From contig CM018606.1 in the NCBI GenBank assembly GCA_009192285.1, forward strand, positions 1,788,081 to 1,852,080: DNA of 64,000 bases. Reading direction: 5' to 3'. Made by a program: the position numbers and the translations under genes. The notes below the pieces were generated by a model. It made no database searches. It saw only the letters and a program-made list of their open reading frames with translations, and had not been told where the DNA came from. Origin of the DNA: Morchella semilibera. Lineage: Eukaryota; Ascomycota; Pezizomycetes; Pezizales; Morchellaceae. Below, piece after piece: positions 15,032 to 26,283 of this stretch (its first letter is position 1; each line of letters begins with the position of its first letter).

Positions 15032-17116
15032 ATGAGAGCTCCTTCACCTCACAACACTTCTCAATATAACCCTAGCGGCTACATCGCGCCCTACTACCAA
15101 CCTTTCGACCTTACTCTCTGCTCTACCAACCCACATCAACAGCTTACTCAAGCTCAGAAGAGACAAAAACTTGAACAAGACTTTGCTGCCGGTTTTCCTC
15201 CAGACGAAGAAGGGTTCTCAATAGATTTCAATCGCCCTCAATCTTACCCAGAAAGCACCGTCATGCCTATCAGGAGCATTCCTCAGATCAATCCTCACAT
15301 CAGTCTTCAGAGAGCTTCAGAGCCAACTTCCCCAATAACTGTTGCTACAAGTCTTTCTACGCATTCGACACCAGCCTCCTCTCCTTCAAGAGTTACTATC
15401 ATGTCGGCCCACAACTCTCCTGGAGATTTTACATTATACGATGATGCCTTCGATCGTTACCACCCGAAGCGACGGAACATCCGGAATTTCGAGAATCCCG
15501 TCCAATCACGGTTCAGAAACGACTACGACTCATCGATAGCAGCACAGCCACTCGAGTACTACGATCGCCATTACTTGCAAGCTCCTTCGTCGCAATTCGG
15601 GAGCCAAGGATTAATAAACAACCGCGCAGTCATGCACTCCGATGACGAGGAACTGCCGGCTTTGTCTCCCCACCATCAGGGTCAATACTCGTCAAGGCTT
15701 TCGGCTTCGGACGTCGACCTACATTCCCCTACAACTCCCATGGCCTCACCTGAGTCTGTGAGTGGCGACGGATGTGGCACTGTACAAGTAGCTCGTGAGG
15801 ATGCCTGTCAATATATTGAGTCGTGGATTAACCATTACTTACTCTTCGGTTCAGAACTTCAACATTCAATCGACCATCCACTCGACGCCCCCAAACTCGA
15901 CCGAACTGTTTCTGACGCTATTCAAGACGAGCTATATAATCCTGGTGTCGCACCTGGCACAGAACACGCTACTCACCCATCATCCCCTTGCACAACCCCA
16001 TCCAAAGTTGCATTCCTTTACCAGCAACCCCAAAACCAACACACGATTACCACTTCACCTACAATTCGTGATCACTCTCCCTTCCCTGCCGATTCGCCTT
16101 ACGGACAATTTCCGGTTTGTACCCAATCACCCCAAAGAACCACTTCCATGGTTACCTCTGGATTTGCAACTGCTCGTGCTGAAAGAGAGAAGCTGATTGC
16201 GGCCGAGCGAGCGGTATTGAAGAAGCAGATGGAGGAAGAGTTTATCATCGGCGACCATCCCTATACTATCTCGCCAAAAGATGCTTATCATGAGTTCCAT
16301 GAATCATCCCAAGAAGGCGTGAAGGGATCTTTATTTGCCTCCCAAGAGGATGTATACTCTCAGAACGGCAGTGTTCAGAGCAGCTACAAAGGCTCGGTGC
16401 ACGGCGATGAGGAAGACGATCAAGTCTACAATCTCAAGAGGGAGGAGACTCAGGAGAGCTATGGTAGCATGGCCACCAGCCGCAGAGAGAGCGATGCTAG
16501 TATGAACTTCAACGCTACCAGCATGTTCCCAGCCAATCAGCAATTCCTTGGATACCAAGCATACAACGGCTACACTAGTATTCCAGTTGAGGGCGACGAT
16601 GAGGACGAAATCAATCGCCATTCCCCCACAAACCCTCCCAAGCCCACTGAGTCCAATGCGAACAGGGGAGGATACACCTGCACTGTAATCGGCTGCAATC
16701 AAAGGTTCCCTACTACAAATAAGATGGCAAAGCATAGACGAGAAGCACATAGGCAGACAAGTCCTGGTGTCGCCAGGTCGCACCACCCCGGACCTCATAA
16801 GTGTAACCGCCTAAACCCGACTACAAATAAGCCCTGTAACACAATCTTCTCTCGACCCTACGACCTCACTCGTCATGAGGATACTATCCACAACACCCAC
16901 CGTGAGAAGGTACGATGTGAAATTTGCAACGACGAGAAAACCTTCTCAAGGCAAGATGCCCTGACACGTCATAAAAAGGTAATTTCCCCCTTAATTGATA
17001 ACCAATCAACATGAAGATCTGCCTTGCAGATACCAATGCCTTTGTGTTGAATCGCCTTGGTATGATGTGAATTCTCACTAACATCGTTATAGGTCAAGCA
17101 TGGTATCGACAAATAG
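15032..17116 (+). CDS. RPN4: RPN4-like C2H2 zinc-finger transcription factor
   Basis: Exons are 15032-16978 and 17093-17116, giving 656 residues. The 114-bp intron has GTAATT at its donor, CACTAAC as branch site and TATAG as acceptor. Most of the protein is disordered, rich in S, P, Q and N, with acidic patches (around residues 520-535). The zinc fingers are confined to the last 110 residues. A first finger has the C-x4-C-x12-H-x4-H spacing. It is followed by a second with the pieces NPTTNKPC and FSRPYDLTRH, and a third with KTFSRQDALTRH ending in VKHG. The FSRPYDL..H plus KTFSR.DAL.RH..VKHG arrangement is the one known from fungal Rpn4 proteins, which activate proteasome genes in the nucleus. 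The family call rests on that signature alone. The last zinc-ligand histidine is encoded only after the intron. An unrelated C2H2 regulator is the alternative. Confidence 0.75.
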
Positions 17117-17993
17117 CCGATCCGATATTTCAAACTGTCTCCTATTTTCATTTCTTGATGACGCGGGATGATGGAGAACGACTCATTAAAACAAATCCGG
17201 TTGCGACCGATACTGAGATGGGATCTGCAATCAACTGCAAGCTAGATCAGCAGCTCTTTCTTGCTCGCCCTACGAGTAGAAGGGTGGGGCTGGTAAGGCG
17301 CCAAGCCTAAAGAAGCCCATGACGTCATTGCCTCACTTTCCTTGCAACACATCAAAGCGTGGGAGAGTCTTGTCTCGGTTCTCGATTTCGGCGGTTGCTT
17401 TCGGGGTTTACCGTTCATCAATCATTATCACCGTCACTATTTTCTTATTTCGGGCTTGTCTTTCCTTACACTTCTATCCGATTCTAAGTTTGTATTATTA
17501 CTCTAACTCTCTTATACCATCGTTCTTGTTACTTTTTTGTATAGGTCTGGCTGGTTACTACTTCCATCTTTTCGTGTTTTTGGAAAAGATTTTTTTCAAA
17601 ACAGGTGTCTTTTGCTTTTTTGCTTTGCTTTTATGCGCCGGTAGCCTTTCCTTTGTTTTTGAGCGCATTTGGGTAGAACTCTAAAGATATGAAAGTGAGA
17701 AGAGGATATGAATCATTACTTGGCGTTATATCATCGGGGTGTTTTTTTTCTATCTGTTTTTTTGGCTTCTCGGTTATTACCATTACTGTAACATTACGAT
17801 TCATGTGCGCCTTACTTTGCGCGAGCTTCATGCATGATGTTTATTTTATTTGGGCGTTTATTTGTTTATTACTACTGTAAAAAATTTTGTATCACTAGCT
17901 ACCTACTCCACTGAGTGGATCGAATAAGTTAAACACTTTTTCATCACCCCTGGCATATCTCGTGATATTTTGGTGTGGCCTGTCCCTTTATTA

Positions 17994-18113
17994 GGCTCTT
18001 TGCGCAAAAGACTCCATCCAGAGTCTTTTTCCGGTAACTTGATTGGTGCCTATCCTTCCATCAACCAATCACATGAGTAGAAAAAGACTTTGAAGCCTTT
18101 TGCGCAAATGGCC
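17994..18113. mobile_element. MITE, copy 1
   Basis: This 120-bp element begins GGCTCTTTGCGCAAAAGACT and ends TTTTGCGCAAATGGCC. The ends are inverted repeats of about 24 bp with a few mismatches. It is flanked by TA on both sides (17992-17993 and 18114-18115), as expected of Tc1/mariner-type insertion. It has no coding capacity. A second copy at 24421-24543 shares the ends and the inner stretch AACTTGATTGGTGCC. Confidence 0.8.
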
Positions 18114-18117
18114 TAAC

Positions 18118-18155
18118 GTGGGCATGATTCAAACCTGGGTTTGAATCGTGCCCAC
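18118..18155. repeat. Near-perfect 38-bp foldback
   Basis: The arms 18118-18135 and 18138-18155 are 18 bp each with one wobble position and a two-base loop. It lies three bases from the TA of the MITE copy 1 insertion. Confidence 0.8.
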
Positions 18156-18627
18156 ATTAAAGTGTAGAGCCGAACTCAACGATACCATCAACTTAAAATT
18201 TGTTAGTCCATTCCTTGATTTTCGTGGAAGTGCGATTTCGATCATTGGTTCCAGCGTGTCAGTAGTAATTCTAATCGTAGTAATTCGCATATCCCATTAT
18301 GTGGTGTGTGCTTCTATTTTTGTAAAGGCATGGCGCAGTAACCCAAAGGTAATCATTGGCTCTCCCTTACCTCGGTAGCATGGATGGATTGGGCTTAGCC
18401 TGAATTAAGTACTTACACCGTTGAGCCGTCAGGTGCAGGCGCAGCACAAACCACGTTGTCTAAGATTATTATTTTGGTCCATCGTGGCTAATCTAACACA
18501 AGTGCATTTTATACAACAACATTGGATTCCTCCATGATGCTACTGGTGATTTAGACAAACAATGGAACGTGTTTTTTTTCTCCCTCTCTTATCTTTTTCA
18601 GCCCCACGCCGGTTTTTTTATTCTGTT

Positions 18628-19163
18628 TTACAAATTGGAATAGCACTCTAGGCAGTGCACGCGCGGGGAATATGTATGGTCTTTACTTTTTTTGCCACTC
18701 CATCTACCATCGATATGGTTATTAGTCTGAGAAAACCAGATACACTGTAGTACATGGTTTACTAAGAGATCTAGATATGTACGTGCATACTTACAGCACT
18801 AGGGTGGCAAGAGCTGAACAAAACATTAAAGGCTCCTCTAATTGGCTGTTTAGTCCATTTACACTGCAGCATTTTTCTTTCGATAATGGGATCTGGTCCT
18901 TTTGCATCTATATCACTCTCGTGGCAATATGCAAATAATTGCGATTGAAACCGGCAGAGTACTGCCCACGTCTTCGGATGTGCTGGTCGATACTCGGTAA
19001 AATAAATCGCTTCTAGTGGAAACACATTAGCATTGCGGGGAAAGGAAGAGGGGACACGGGTTTTGTTTCCCCATAGAGAGGAGGTTAGATAACGGCGATC
19101 ATGATGGTGGGATAGTACGCAAGAGTCGTCGTAATTAGGTGAGGCCCATACGTTGAGAGTCAT
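18628..19163 (-). CDS. Possible two-exon hypothetical protein
   Basis: Exon 1 is 19163-18795 (ATG start, 123 codons) and exon 2 is 18726-18628, joined in phase 0 across a 68-bp intron with donor GTAAGT and acceptor TTCTCAG. The product would be 155 residues. The translation is not low-complexity and has a balanced composition with several W, C and H residues (pieces YFTEYRPAHPKTWAV and CKWTKQPIRGAF). The frame stays open upstream of the ATG. I recognise no family. No neighbour or promoter element supports it, and a chance open frame is quite possible. Confidence 0.3.
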
Positions 19164-21099
19164 CTTGAAACGTTCATCACCATAAACGGGGCTTCTTTGC
19201 GATGAGGAAGGTAATGGAGCATGAGTGATGAGGGGAAAAAGAAAAGCGGTGGAGGAGCAGCAGGAGGAGAAGATGAATCTGGATGGAGTGGAGTGTGCCT
19301 TGGATATCGTGCTATGCGGTTAATGGCTAACCAGGCGTTTGGGGATTGACGATCCCCATATCAATGACTGGAGGGTAGGCAAAAGAACTAGGCAAAAGAA
19401 ATTCGGAAGGCCCTTCCATGCTAAGGTGTTCGGACGAGATCCCCTTCCCACCCCCAATCTGTTTAGGACTTAACTAGTGGATAGATCATTTCCTTTGGAG
19501 GTCTCAAAGCCGTGGCTACATATTGCCAGGTGGACACATATCTGCCCAGAGGACTGACACAAAGGAAAGTGGATGCTGTTTCAAGTTTTGGCTGCCGTGG
19601 TCCCTACTCTGCCGGCAACTCTTTGAAGTTTAATGTGACAGCGGCTGTCAAGAAAAAAAATGTTGAAGAAAAAAAAAAGTTGTTGAAACTACGGATCACG
19701 CATCCACCCCCCTCCAATAAAAGGGAATTTCCGATATTCGATCAAAGACATTGGGAGCCACCAAGACGCATCGAGTTCCTGAGTCGGGGCCCTCATGATA
19801 GTGTTGGTCCCAATAAGGCAAAAACATGATACCTATATGAATCTGCGTATGTGGGCAAACAGACCCCATGCTCCTGCTAGATGGTCATCGTCCCATGAGC
19901 GAGCAATACACCCGCATGAAGAAATCATAGTCTATCACTCGAGCCGTACGTATATCTGCTTACAAATAATTGATCGTCGTTACTATCATGTCGAGCAGTG
20001 AGTGGCATATGGTCCACCAATGAACCAACCACACCTCTCAGCCTCAACACCGATCCGAAGCAACAGAGACACACATGAAGATGCGGGGAACTGATTCACA
20101 TACTGCCCTTAATTTACTGCGGTATACACATGTAGCCAGTGGCCTACTGCAGAGGTAGGTTGTTTTGAGCACTGTATATATTCGAACGTTCTATTAATGC
20201 ATTTGTATCTTTTCCGCGGATCCTGTGCACCTATAGATCTAGATGAGATGGGCCACGCTACCTAACCGCCGATATCTCCGGCGCGGGCATGAGATATGGG
20301 GCCACTGACTGGGTTGGGTTGGGTTTTGCACTTGGCGCCGACGGGGTTTGGATAATTGCATGTAGATGATACCGACGTGCTAGTAAAATATACAGGCATG
20401 TACTGAATGCAGGGGATTTTGAAGTCATAGTAGAATCGAGTCAAAGGTTAGCAAGATATATACTAATCGGTTTTTTTGACTGGCTGTTTTGCGGGGTTTC
20501 CTGTCCGTTGCGATACCCCCCGATCACCCCCCCCCCCTGGCCTACCACTCATAGCTGTCTTTAAACCTCGCTTCTTTTGTCATTATAATTTTATCTATCT
20601 GTAATTCCAATTTCTCGTATCTGAGGCTCATGACCAAGATTAGCAGTGAGTCAACGCCGTCTCACAAAGGAAGTTCGTAATCCTTGTCCTAATTAATGGT
20701 TGGCCTGAGCTAAGCTTTTGATTGATCCGTGATATTCGGTTGATTCATTAATTAACTGCATGCTAGTCTCGTGCCCAGCCTGTGATGTGGTGATGCTTGT
20801 GGTGTGCAGAGCATCACCACATCACAGGCTGGGCACGAGACTAACTGCACGCTATATTAAATACATGTAGGACTTGTAATTTTTAATCGTGGCTGACAGT
20901 TTGGAAATTAAAAAGGCCGCCTACATTAGCTGTTTTATAAAGTGGTATCAATCTGTATTCATCGGTATATAGTCAGCTCTCCCTGTGGGGTGTGTGTTGG
21001 GACCAAATACTCAGAAGGACCGCGGACACATACCCCCCCCTTACAGGATGACGATAATGCTGATAGGGGTAGGAAGGTTCGACTGTATTGGGAGCAAAA
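19164..21099. other. Intergenic DNA with a hairpin element
   Basis: No gene is seen. Short frames run through A-runs (about 19650-19680) and C-runs (20516-20538). The 34-bp-arm hairpin at 20764-20843 is the only clear structure. Confidence 0.5.
20764..20843. mobile_element. Perfect hairpin flanked by direct repeats
   Basis: Arm 20764-20797 is the exact reverse complement of 20810-20843 (34 bp), with a 12-nt loop (TGTGGTGTGCAG). Outside lies a 13-bp direct repeat: TAACTGCATGCTA at 20753-20765 and TAACTGCACGCTA at 20842-20854, with 12 of 13 identical. This looks like a small foldback insertion with a target-site duplication. The repeat overlaps the last bases of the arms, so the exact borders are uncertain. 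Confidence 0.65.
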
Positions 21100-21171
21100 T
21101 GGAGGCACGGGGAATCGAACCCCGGACCACCTCTATGCTAAAGAGGTATTATACCACTAAACCATGCCCCC
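21100..21171 (-). tRNA. tRNA-Ala (anticodon AGC)
   Basis: Reading the minus strand, the acceptor GGGGGCA pairs with TGCCTCC and the discriminator is A. The anticodon stem is CCTCT/AGAGG with loop TTAGCAT, giving anticodon AGC (alanine). The T arm is CGGGG-TTCGATT-CCCCG. Pol III box A (TGGTTTAGTGG) and box B (GGTTCGATTCC) are present. There is no intron and CCA is not encoded. A TTTT run follows within a few bases of the 3' end, fitting Pol III termination. Confidence 0.95.
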
Positions 21172-22238
21172 ATTGAAGTCTAGAGAAAACTAACCCCCTG
21201 TGACTAGTGCTATGCTGCTAGTGGTTGTCATTTCAAGCTAGCCGGTTTGGTTCTTAGTGTGAGCTTGTTGGGATTTCAAGAGGTAAAATCCGGTGCCTAT
21301 TACTCGAGAAAAGAGGAAAAGAAGGGGAAAAAGAGCGTGGGGCGTTAAGTGTGTGCTTATAAGGATGTGCCTCTAGTTTTCAGATCGACAATTGGCAGTG
21401 GACCGGCCATCAGCGTTAGATTACCAAAAGGCACAGGGAAAATGATTATGGTAAGGGCTGGCAACTTGTACGATTACTCAAGGTTAGTTGTATAGAGAGA
21501 CTCTAGGAATTACTTCGACATGGCTATACAATAAAGAAAGCGGAGCAGGGGAGTCTTTATGTGCATCACTAGATATCACTCGGTAGCCAAGAATTTGTCT
21601 TGTTGAACTGCGATCGCGACCTCCTAGGTAACCGAACATCATCGTGAGTTATAAGTGACGTCAACAGTAATCAAATAAACAACAATCCCGGTTATTTTTC
21701 TTCACCTAGTCCTTTAATAGTAAAAAAGTTGTCTTCCGTTTACACGAGAATCGTACAGGCCGGCTACCCGTCGTGATTACCGGACTGCATGTTACTGAAC
21801 ACCCGCAAATTCAAGCACTCTATGTTAGAGTTGGGGGTTATTTTGGTTTGTAGCTCGACTAGCTATTGCGGTGGGGATTAATATTTACGACATATACATC
21901 TATATCTGTTTTAGATACTTGTCGACTCATAGGCCTCGACGCGTACGGAGGTTAACTTAGACCGGCATCAGTGACCCCCGATTGGACGAGCGGAGTTTAT
22001 ATGATTGACTCCTGGGATCCTCAGGCCTAGACCAGTGCTCCCCCCCGAGCAAATAGGCAGCTTCTGCGCTGACTTGAGGTTTGACATGATGTGACTTTTT
22101 TTACCCCATGGAGTATCGCGTTGGATGGTAAAACCTCCGGACCGCTAGCAACTGGATTAACCAGAATTAGCGAAGCTTAATTCAGTTTTGTCTAGGCTTA
22201 GGGCTCTCGCTTGGAACTAGCTTGTTTCGGACTTTCAG

Positions 22239-22251
22239 AGGGTTAGGGTTT
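22239..22251 (+). repeat. Telomere-like motif AGGGTTAGGGTTT
   Basis: This is two TTAGGG-type units in non-coding DNA. The identical 13-mer recurs at 25825-25837. Confidence 0.6.
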
Positions 22252-24420
22252 ACCATAACTAAGTAGACCGATTTTTTCGATTTTTTTCCAATTCACCAGT
22301 AAATTAGCGGTTCGGGTGGATTCGGTGCGGGGCTCATTAAGTGCGTCGAGAGCTGCGTGGGTGCATTTTTTTTTCTGAGCGCGGATCCTCCATTATTACT
22401 CTCTACTATCGCCAGAAATGTAAATGTGTACTTTTAATGCATGGAGAATACATCATAGTCTGTAACTATGTAGTTAGTTTATTGAGAATTGTACTTTAGG
22501 TAAATTTATAAAAAAAAAAAGTTTTAGAGGGAGTTGAACTCCGGTTACCCTAACAGTCTAAGCTACATGTACCGGTACTTACATTGTAGCATGTACATGT
22601 AGCTATACGCAATCAATTTAGATACATAATTTTCTAAATATATAATAATACATCCATAATGCATCGATAACGCATCAAGGCCTCTAGTTTTTAGAGGCCT
22701 CATCAGCTATTGCATCACCTGACCCACCAGTGCCGCGTTTTTGTATGGGCGGTGATCCGAAATGCATCAAATGGTGCATTTCCTGGCGTGGTAGAGATAC
22801 TCTAGAGATGAAAATATGTGAATTTTCCGGCTCCCGGAATGCGTGTCACAACAGGTAAGGCTATATATAGAATTCACAGTGAACTCTCTATCGGGATACG
22901 ATCAGATCGTAGAAGTCCTCGGCTGCCGATGCCAGAATAGTACACAAAGCTCTAGAATTTGAAACGAAGTCGATCGTGTCAAGGCCACACAGGTGATATC
23001 ATTAGATATATATATTATACTCGTGCTGTCCAGCTTGTTCGAGAAGCTGATATTCGGAACCATTCAGGAATAGTCACGGGTAGAAATGGATAGAACTCGC
23101 TTGACCTTACCACGATAGTTACGTTTACTCACATACTCCATATTGAATCACCGTGGGCATAGCTAGAGACCACGAAGGTGTAAGCAACCGCAAACAGCGC
23201 CATACTCCACGAGTATGTATAGGTATCAGCTGGCTACCTAAGCACGAACGGGCAGCTCCAAGCCTGGAGCTCTGCGGAGACTTCAGTCGCTTAGTATTGG
23301 AGCCGAGGTCGGAGCCGCTCGTAGTCTGTTTTTTTTTGTTTTATGGGCTATCGAGCCTAAGCTGTGATAGGCCAAAAACCACCTCACAGACACGAGCTAT
23401 TTCGATCTGCAATATCCCCAGTACATATATGGAAGGATTAAACCTTTAGAGGATAGCTTTAACACCCAGTGGTAGTTTCTAATTGGCTGATTTAATTAGC
23501 TTCAACGTTGTCCGGGAGCTAGGGTAAAGTATAGTATGTTCAGGAAGTGTGGAGAACGCGCGAAGAGGGGTACATGTAGTTACATATATATATATCATTG
23601 ACATAGGCTCGGACCTATCTCCTCTGTGAATTGTAACGTGGCATTAAGTAAATGATGGTGGTGGTGGAGCTACTTAACTGATCTTCTTATCTTAGCCTGA
23701 GTCTTATCTGATTGAACTAGACAAAACAGCCTAACAAAAAGATCGTGTTAGCCTGTTGCCAAGCGGGCCCTAAATAAATACCGTGGCTAATGGGATGTGG
23801 CGTTTAGTAGAATAGTAGGAATGCCCGCACCGGCGGCCGCTACTCGATACGAGTGATAAAAAATGACGCTGCCCCGAGGGAAAGCCCTCATGTTAAGGGA
23901 TTGAGGTTACAACATATCACGTGATCATGTTCAGTTTAAACCTGTTCGCCACCTAGTGTTTAACAGACTACATTTATCTCGGGGCGCTTCAAGATTCCCG
24001 AGACCAATTTCTCGTCTACGGATATATACAAGACTAAACCACTGTCAGTCTGGTCTCGACGTCTTGTATTGAATTGTTTAGGGTCAACATAGCCGAGTGA
24101 GGAACCATGACGCATCGGTAGCGATTCGAACCCTGGCCCGTGCTGTGAAGCTCGAACGGGTACTTGGTTTTTTTTATTTTTTAAAACCTTATTTGGAACG
24201 TTTCCACGTTATTGCCACGTTTCCACGTTATTACCGGTTTGTGCATCGCGCTGGTAATATTAATAGGCCCATCGCCGACAATTGCCGGGCGACGTACATA
24301 CACCCCCGCGCGATGAATTTATACAGCAATGGGTATATGATAAGTGACCAGGCAGAACGCCACCCAAAATACACGTTCTCAGGCACAATTTATGTGAATA
24401 GGCTATCCGATGGCTTAATA

Positions 24421-24543
24421 GGTCCTTTGCGCAAAGGACTCCAGAGTCCTTCTCCGCGGGTAACTTGATTGGTGCCTATATATCCTCCCATCAACAAATC
24501 ACACAAGTAGAAAAAGACTCTGGGGTCTTTTGCGCAAAGGGTC
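24421..24543. mobile_element. MITE, copy 2
   Basis: This 123-bp element begins GGTCCTTTGCGCAAAGGACT and ends CTTTTGCGCAAAGGGTC. The terminal inverted repeats extend over about 35 bp and TA lies on each side (24419-24420 and 24544-24545). It aligns end to end with the copy at 17994-18113 in the same orientation, including the inner AACTTGATTGGTGCC and the GTAGAAAAAGACT near the right end. Confidence 0.8.
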
Positions 24544-25152
24544 TAATACCTACCACTGTACTACTTGGCAATCTTTCAGGTGTAGAATAATCGACTTTAG
24601 ATTCATTTCCATCGGACGATGTGCGCTGGCCATAGGGTGGCGTTCCGTCTGCAATTGGGGGAGGGGCACATCGCAGAACCAAGAACAAAAGCACTGGTAA
24701 ACTCCCTTCTGCATTACCCAATTTATTATCACTGTAGCTGTCGAGTTGGCGGTATATATGGGGTGTGGGTGCAGTGTATATCAATCATATTTGCATTCTT
24801 ATCCAACTATAACTCTGGCCGGTCCCAGCCTAGACCCATGGGTATGGTAGAGGGCTAGGACCGCAATCGTGAAGGGGTCAGATCACAGTAAGAAGATATG
24901 CTAGGGTGAGAACATTAATGCATTGCTACCAATAGTGCGACAATGCTGGTCGAGTTTCTTATACAACATATATGTAAGTAGATATTTGAAACTTTCATAC
25001 AGTCCCTCAGCTCAATTCGCCACCCAATGATTATGATACCGGCCAGTATAATAATTGCAAAGGTAGGCGAGCGCATGCATACACCACGTTATCACTGGTG
25101 ACACAAAACCAAGTGTAGTTTCGGATCATCAAACTGCTCGTGGGTTCATGGT

Positions 25153-25235
25153 GTTTCCAAACTCGACCGCTATTGCATGCCATACAAAAAGGTTGCCTTG
25201 GTGAAGTGTATGCAATAGTAGTTGAGTTTGGAAAC
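25153..25235. repeat. Imperfect 28-bp inverted repeat
   Basis: The arm starting GTTTCCAAACTC (25153-25181) pairs with the arm ending GAGTTTGGAAAC (25208-25235) with a few mismatches around a loop of about 26 nt. It is probably another foldback element or MITE remnant. Confidence 0.65.
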
Positions 25236-25824
25236 GCTATGAGATTAACTGCACTACGGGCGATAGTGCGTGCACGTGTCGCCACTTACCCCACTCCTTA
25301 ATACCCGGGTTTTAATAAATGGCGGCAAGACCCTTTGAGCTCGGGCTGTTTCTTGCCCCCGCCCCCGCCCCCGCCCCTACTCCGTCGCCATGCCCGCGCT
25401 GTTATTATTGCCACCGCCGTAAAGCGCCGAGATCACATATACCGCATACAGGCCTCTGGTAGCCCCTTCCAATACAAGAGAAGCCGGTACATACATGCAA
25501 TGTCCGAGCAACAGGTGACACTAATGCAATCTTTCTATTATTTATACCCAGATAGTCTAGAGTTAATCAGTAAACTGTATCATAATAGCGGTATAGCGGT
25601 TGTGAACAGTCTCTCAGTGCTACGCCACATCACCACGCACCCGGCGGTTATAGTTGTGGCTGCAGGCGGGGACGGACGCACACGTATGCCCGCCGGTCTT
25701 AGATACATAATTATAAGCCGCCGAACTACCTACCTACTTAGGCAACTTGAATAAAACACCCCGTGCAAAAAGGCGTCAAATGGCACAAGTTCAACTCCCC
25801 GATATGTACTACCTTTTCCCTCAC

Positions 25825-25837
25825 AGGGTTAGGGTTT
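25825..25837 (+). repeat. Telomere-like motif AGGGTTAGGGTTT, second copy
   Basis: This is identical to the 13-mer at 22239-22251 and also non-coding. Confidence 0.6.
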
Positions 25838-26255
25838 CCGGGAAATGTGTAAAAGCTACCAAACTTCCCCAACTACAGACAGGTACAGCACCGAAGAAAA
25901 AGCGGGTGTATCCAGCCAATACCTTTATGCCATGAGCCGTGTAGGTACATTCCAGCCCGTAATGACCCGTCTCTGCCCGATATAACCCCCCAATAGCACA
26001 CTGCTTTGTCCACCCAGCTGAGTCTGCTTGGGGGATTCAGGAATCTGGATATGATATACAAAAGATCATAAGCGTACTTACCAGTGTCTTTGGTACAGCG
26101 TCCCTCTCAATGTAGCTTCCCACGTACGGGGGCGGTCTTTTTGTCTCTAGTACATCACTGATATGCAAACCATCTTGGCCATCCTGGTGACGGTGGGCGG
26201 GCTTATGCTGATATACCGACAACTCTGCACGGCCCATCTACCGGCGTATGCAATG

Positions 26256-26283
26256 AAGTACATGTATATATATACATGTACTT
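26256..26283. repeat. Perfect 28-bp palindrome
   Basis: AAGTACATGTATAT is followed directly by its own reverse complement. It contains two of the TACATGTA octamers that recur through the window's non-coding DNA. Confidence 0.85.

Larger units (their letters stand above)
17117..18627. other. 3' flank of the zinc-finger gene and intergenic DNA
   Basis: This is AT-rich DNA with T-runs. A hydrophobic frame of 121 codons at 17319-17684 reads like AT-rich noise and has no domain. The notable content is the MITE copy at 17994-18113 and the foldback beside it. Confidence 0.5.

Noticed and set aside
22526-22575. tRNA-like sequence on the minus strand (GGAGTTCAACTCC)
   Set aside because: It gives only a short T-arm-like hairpin; no matching acceptor stem or D arm was found.
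24086-24150. tRNA-like stretch with GATTCGAACCC
   Set aside because: It has a T-loop-like sequence, but the T stem does not pair and no anticodon arm or acceptor stem could be built.
25335-25754. Plus-strand frame of 139 codons
   Set aside because: It opens in a CCCCCG repeat with no ATG at the start, shows no domain, and I found no splice partner.
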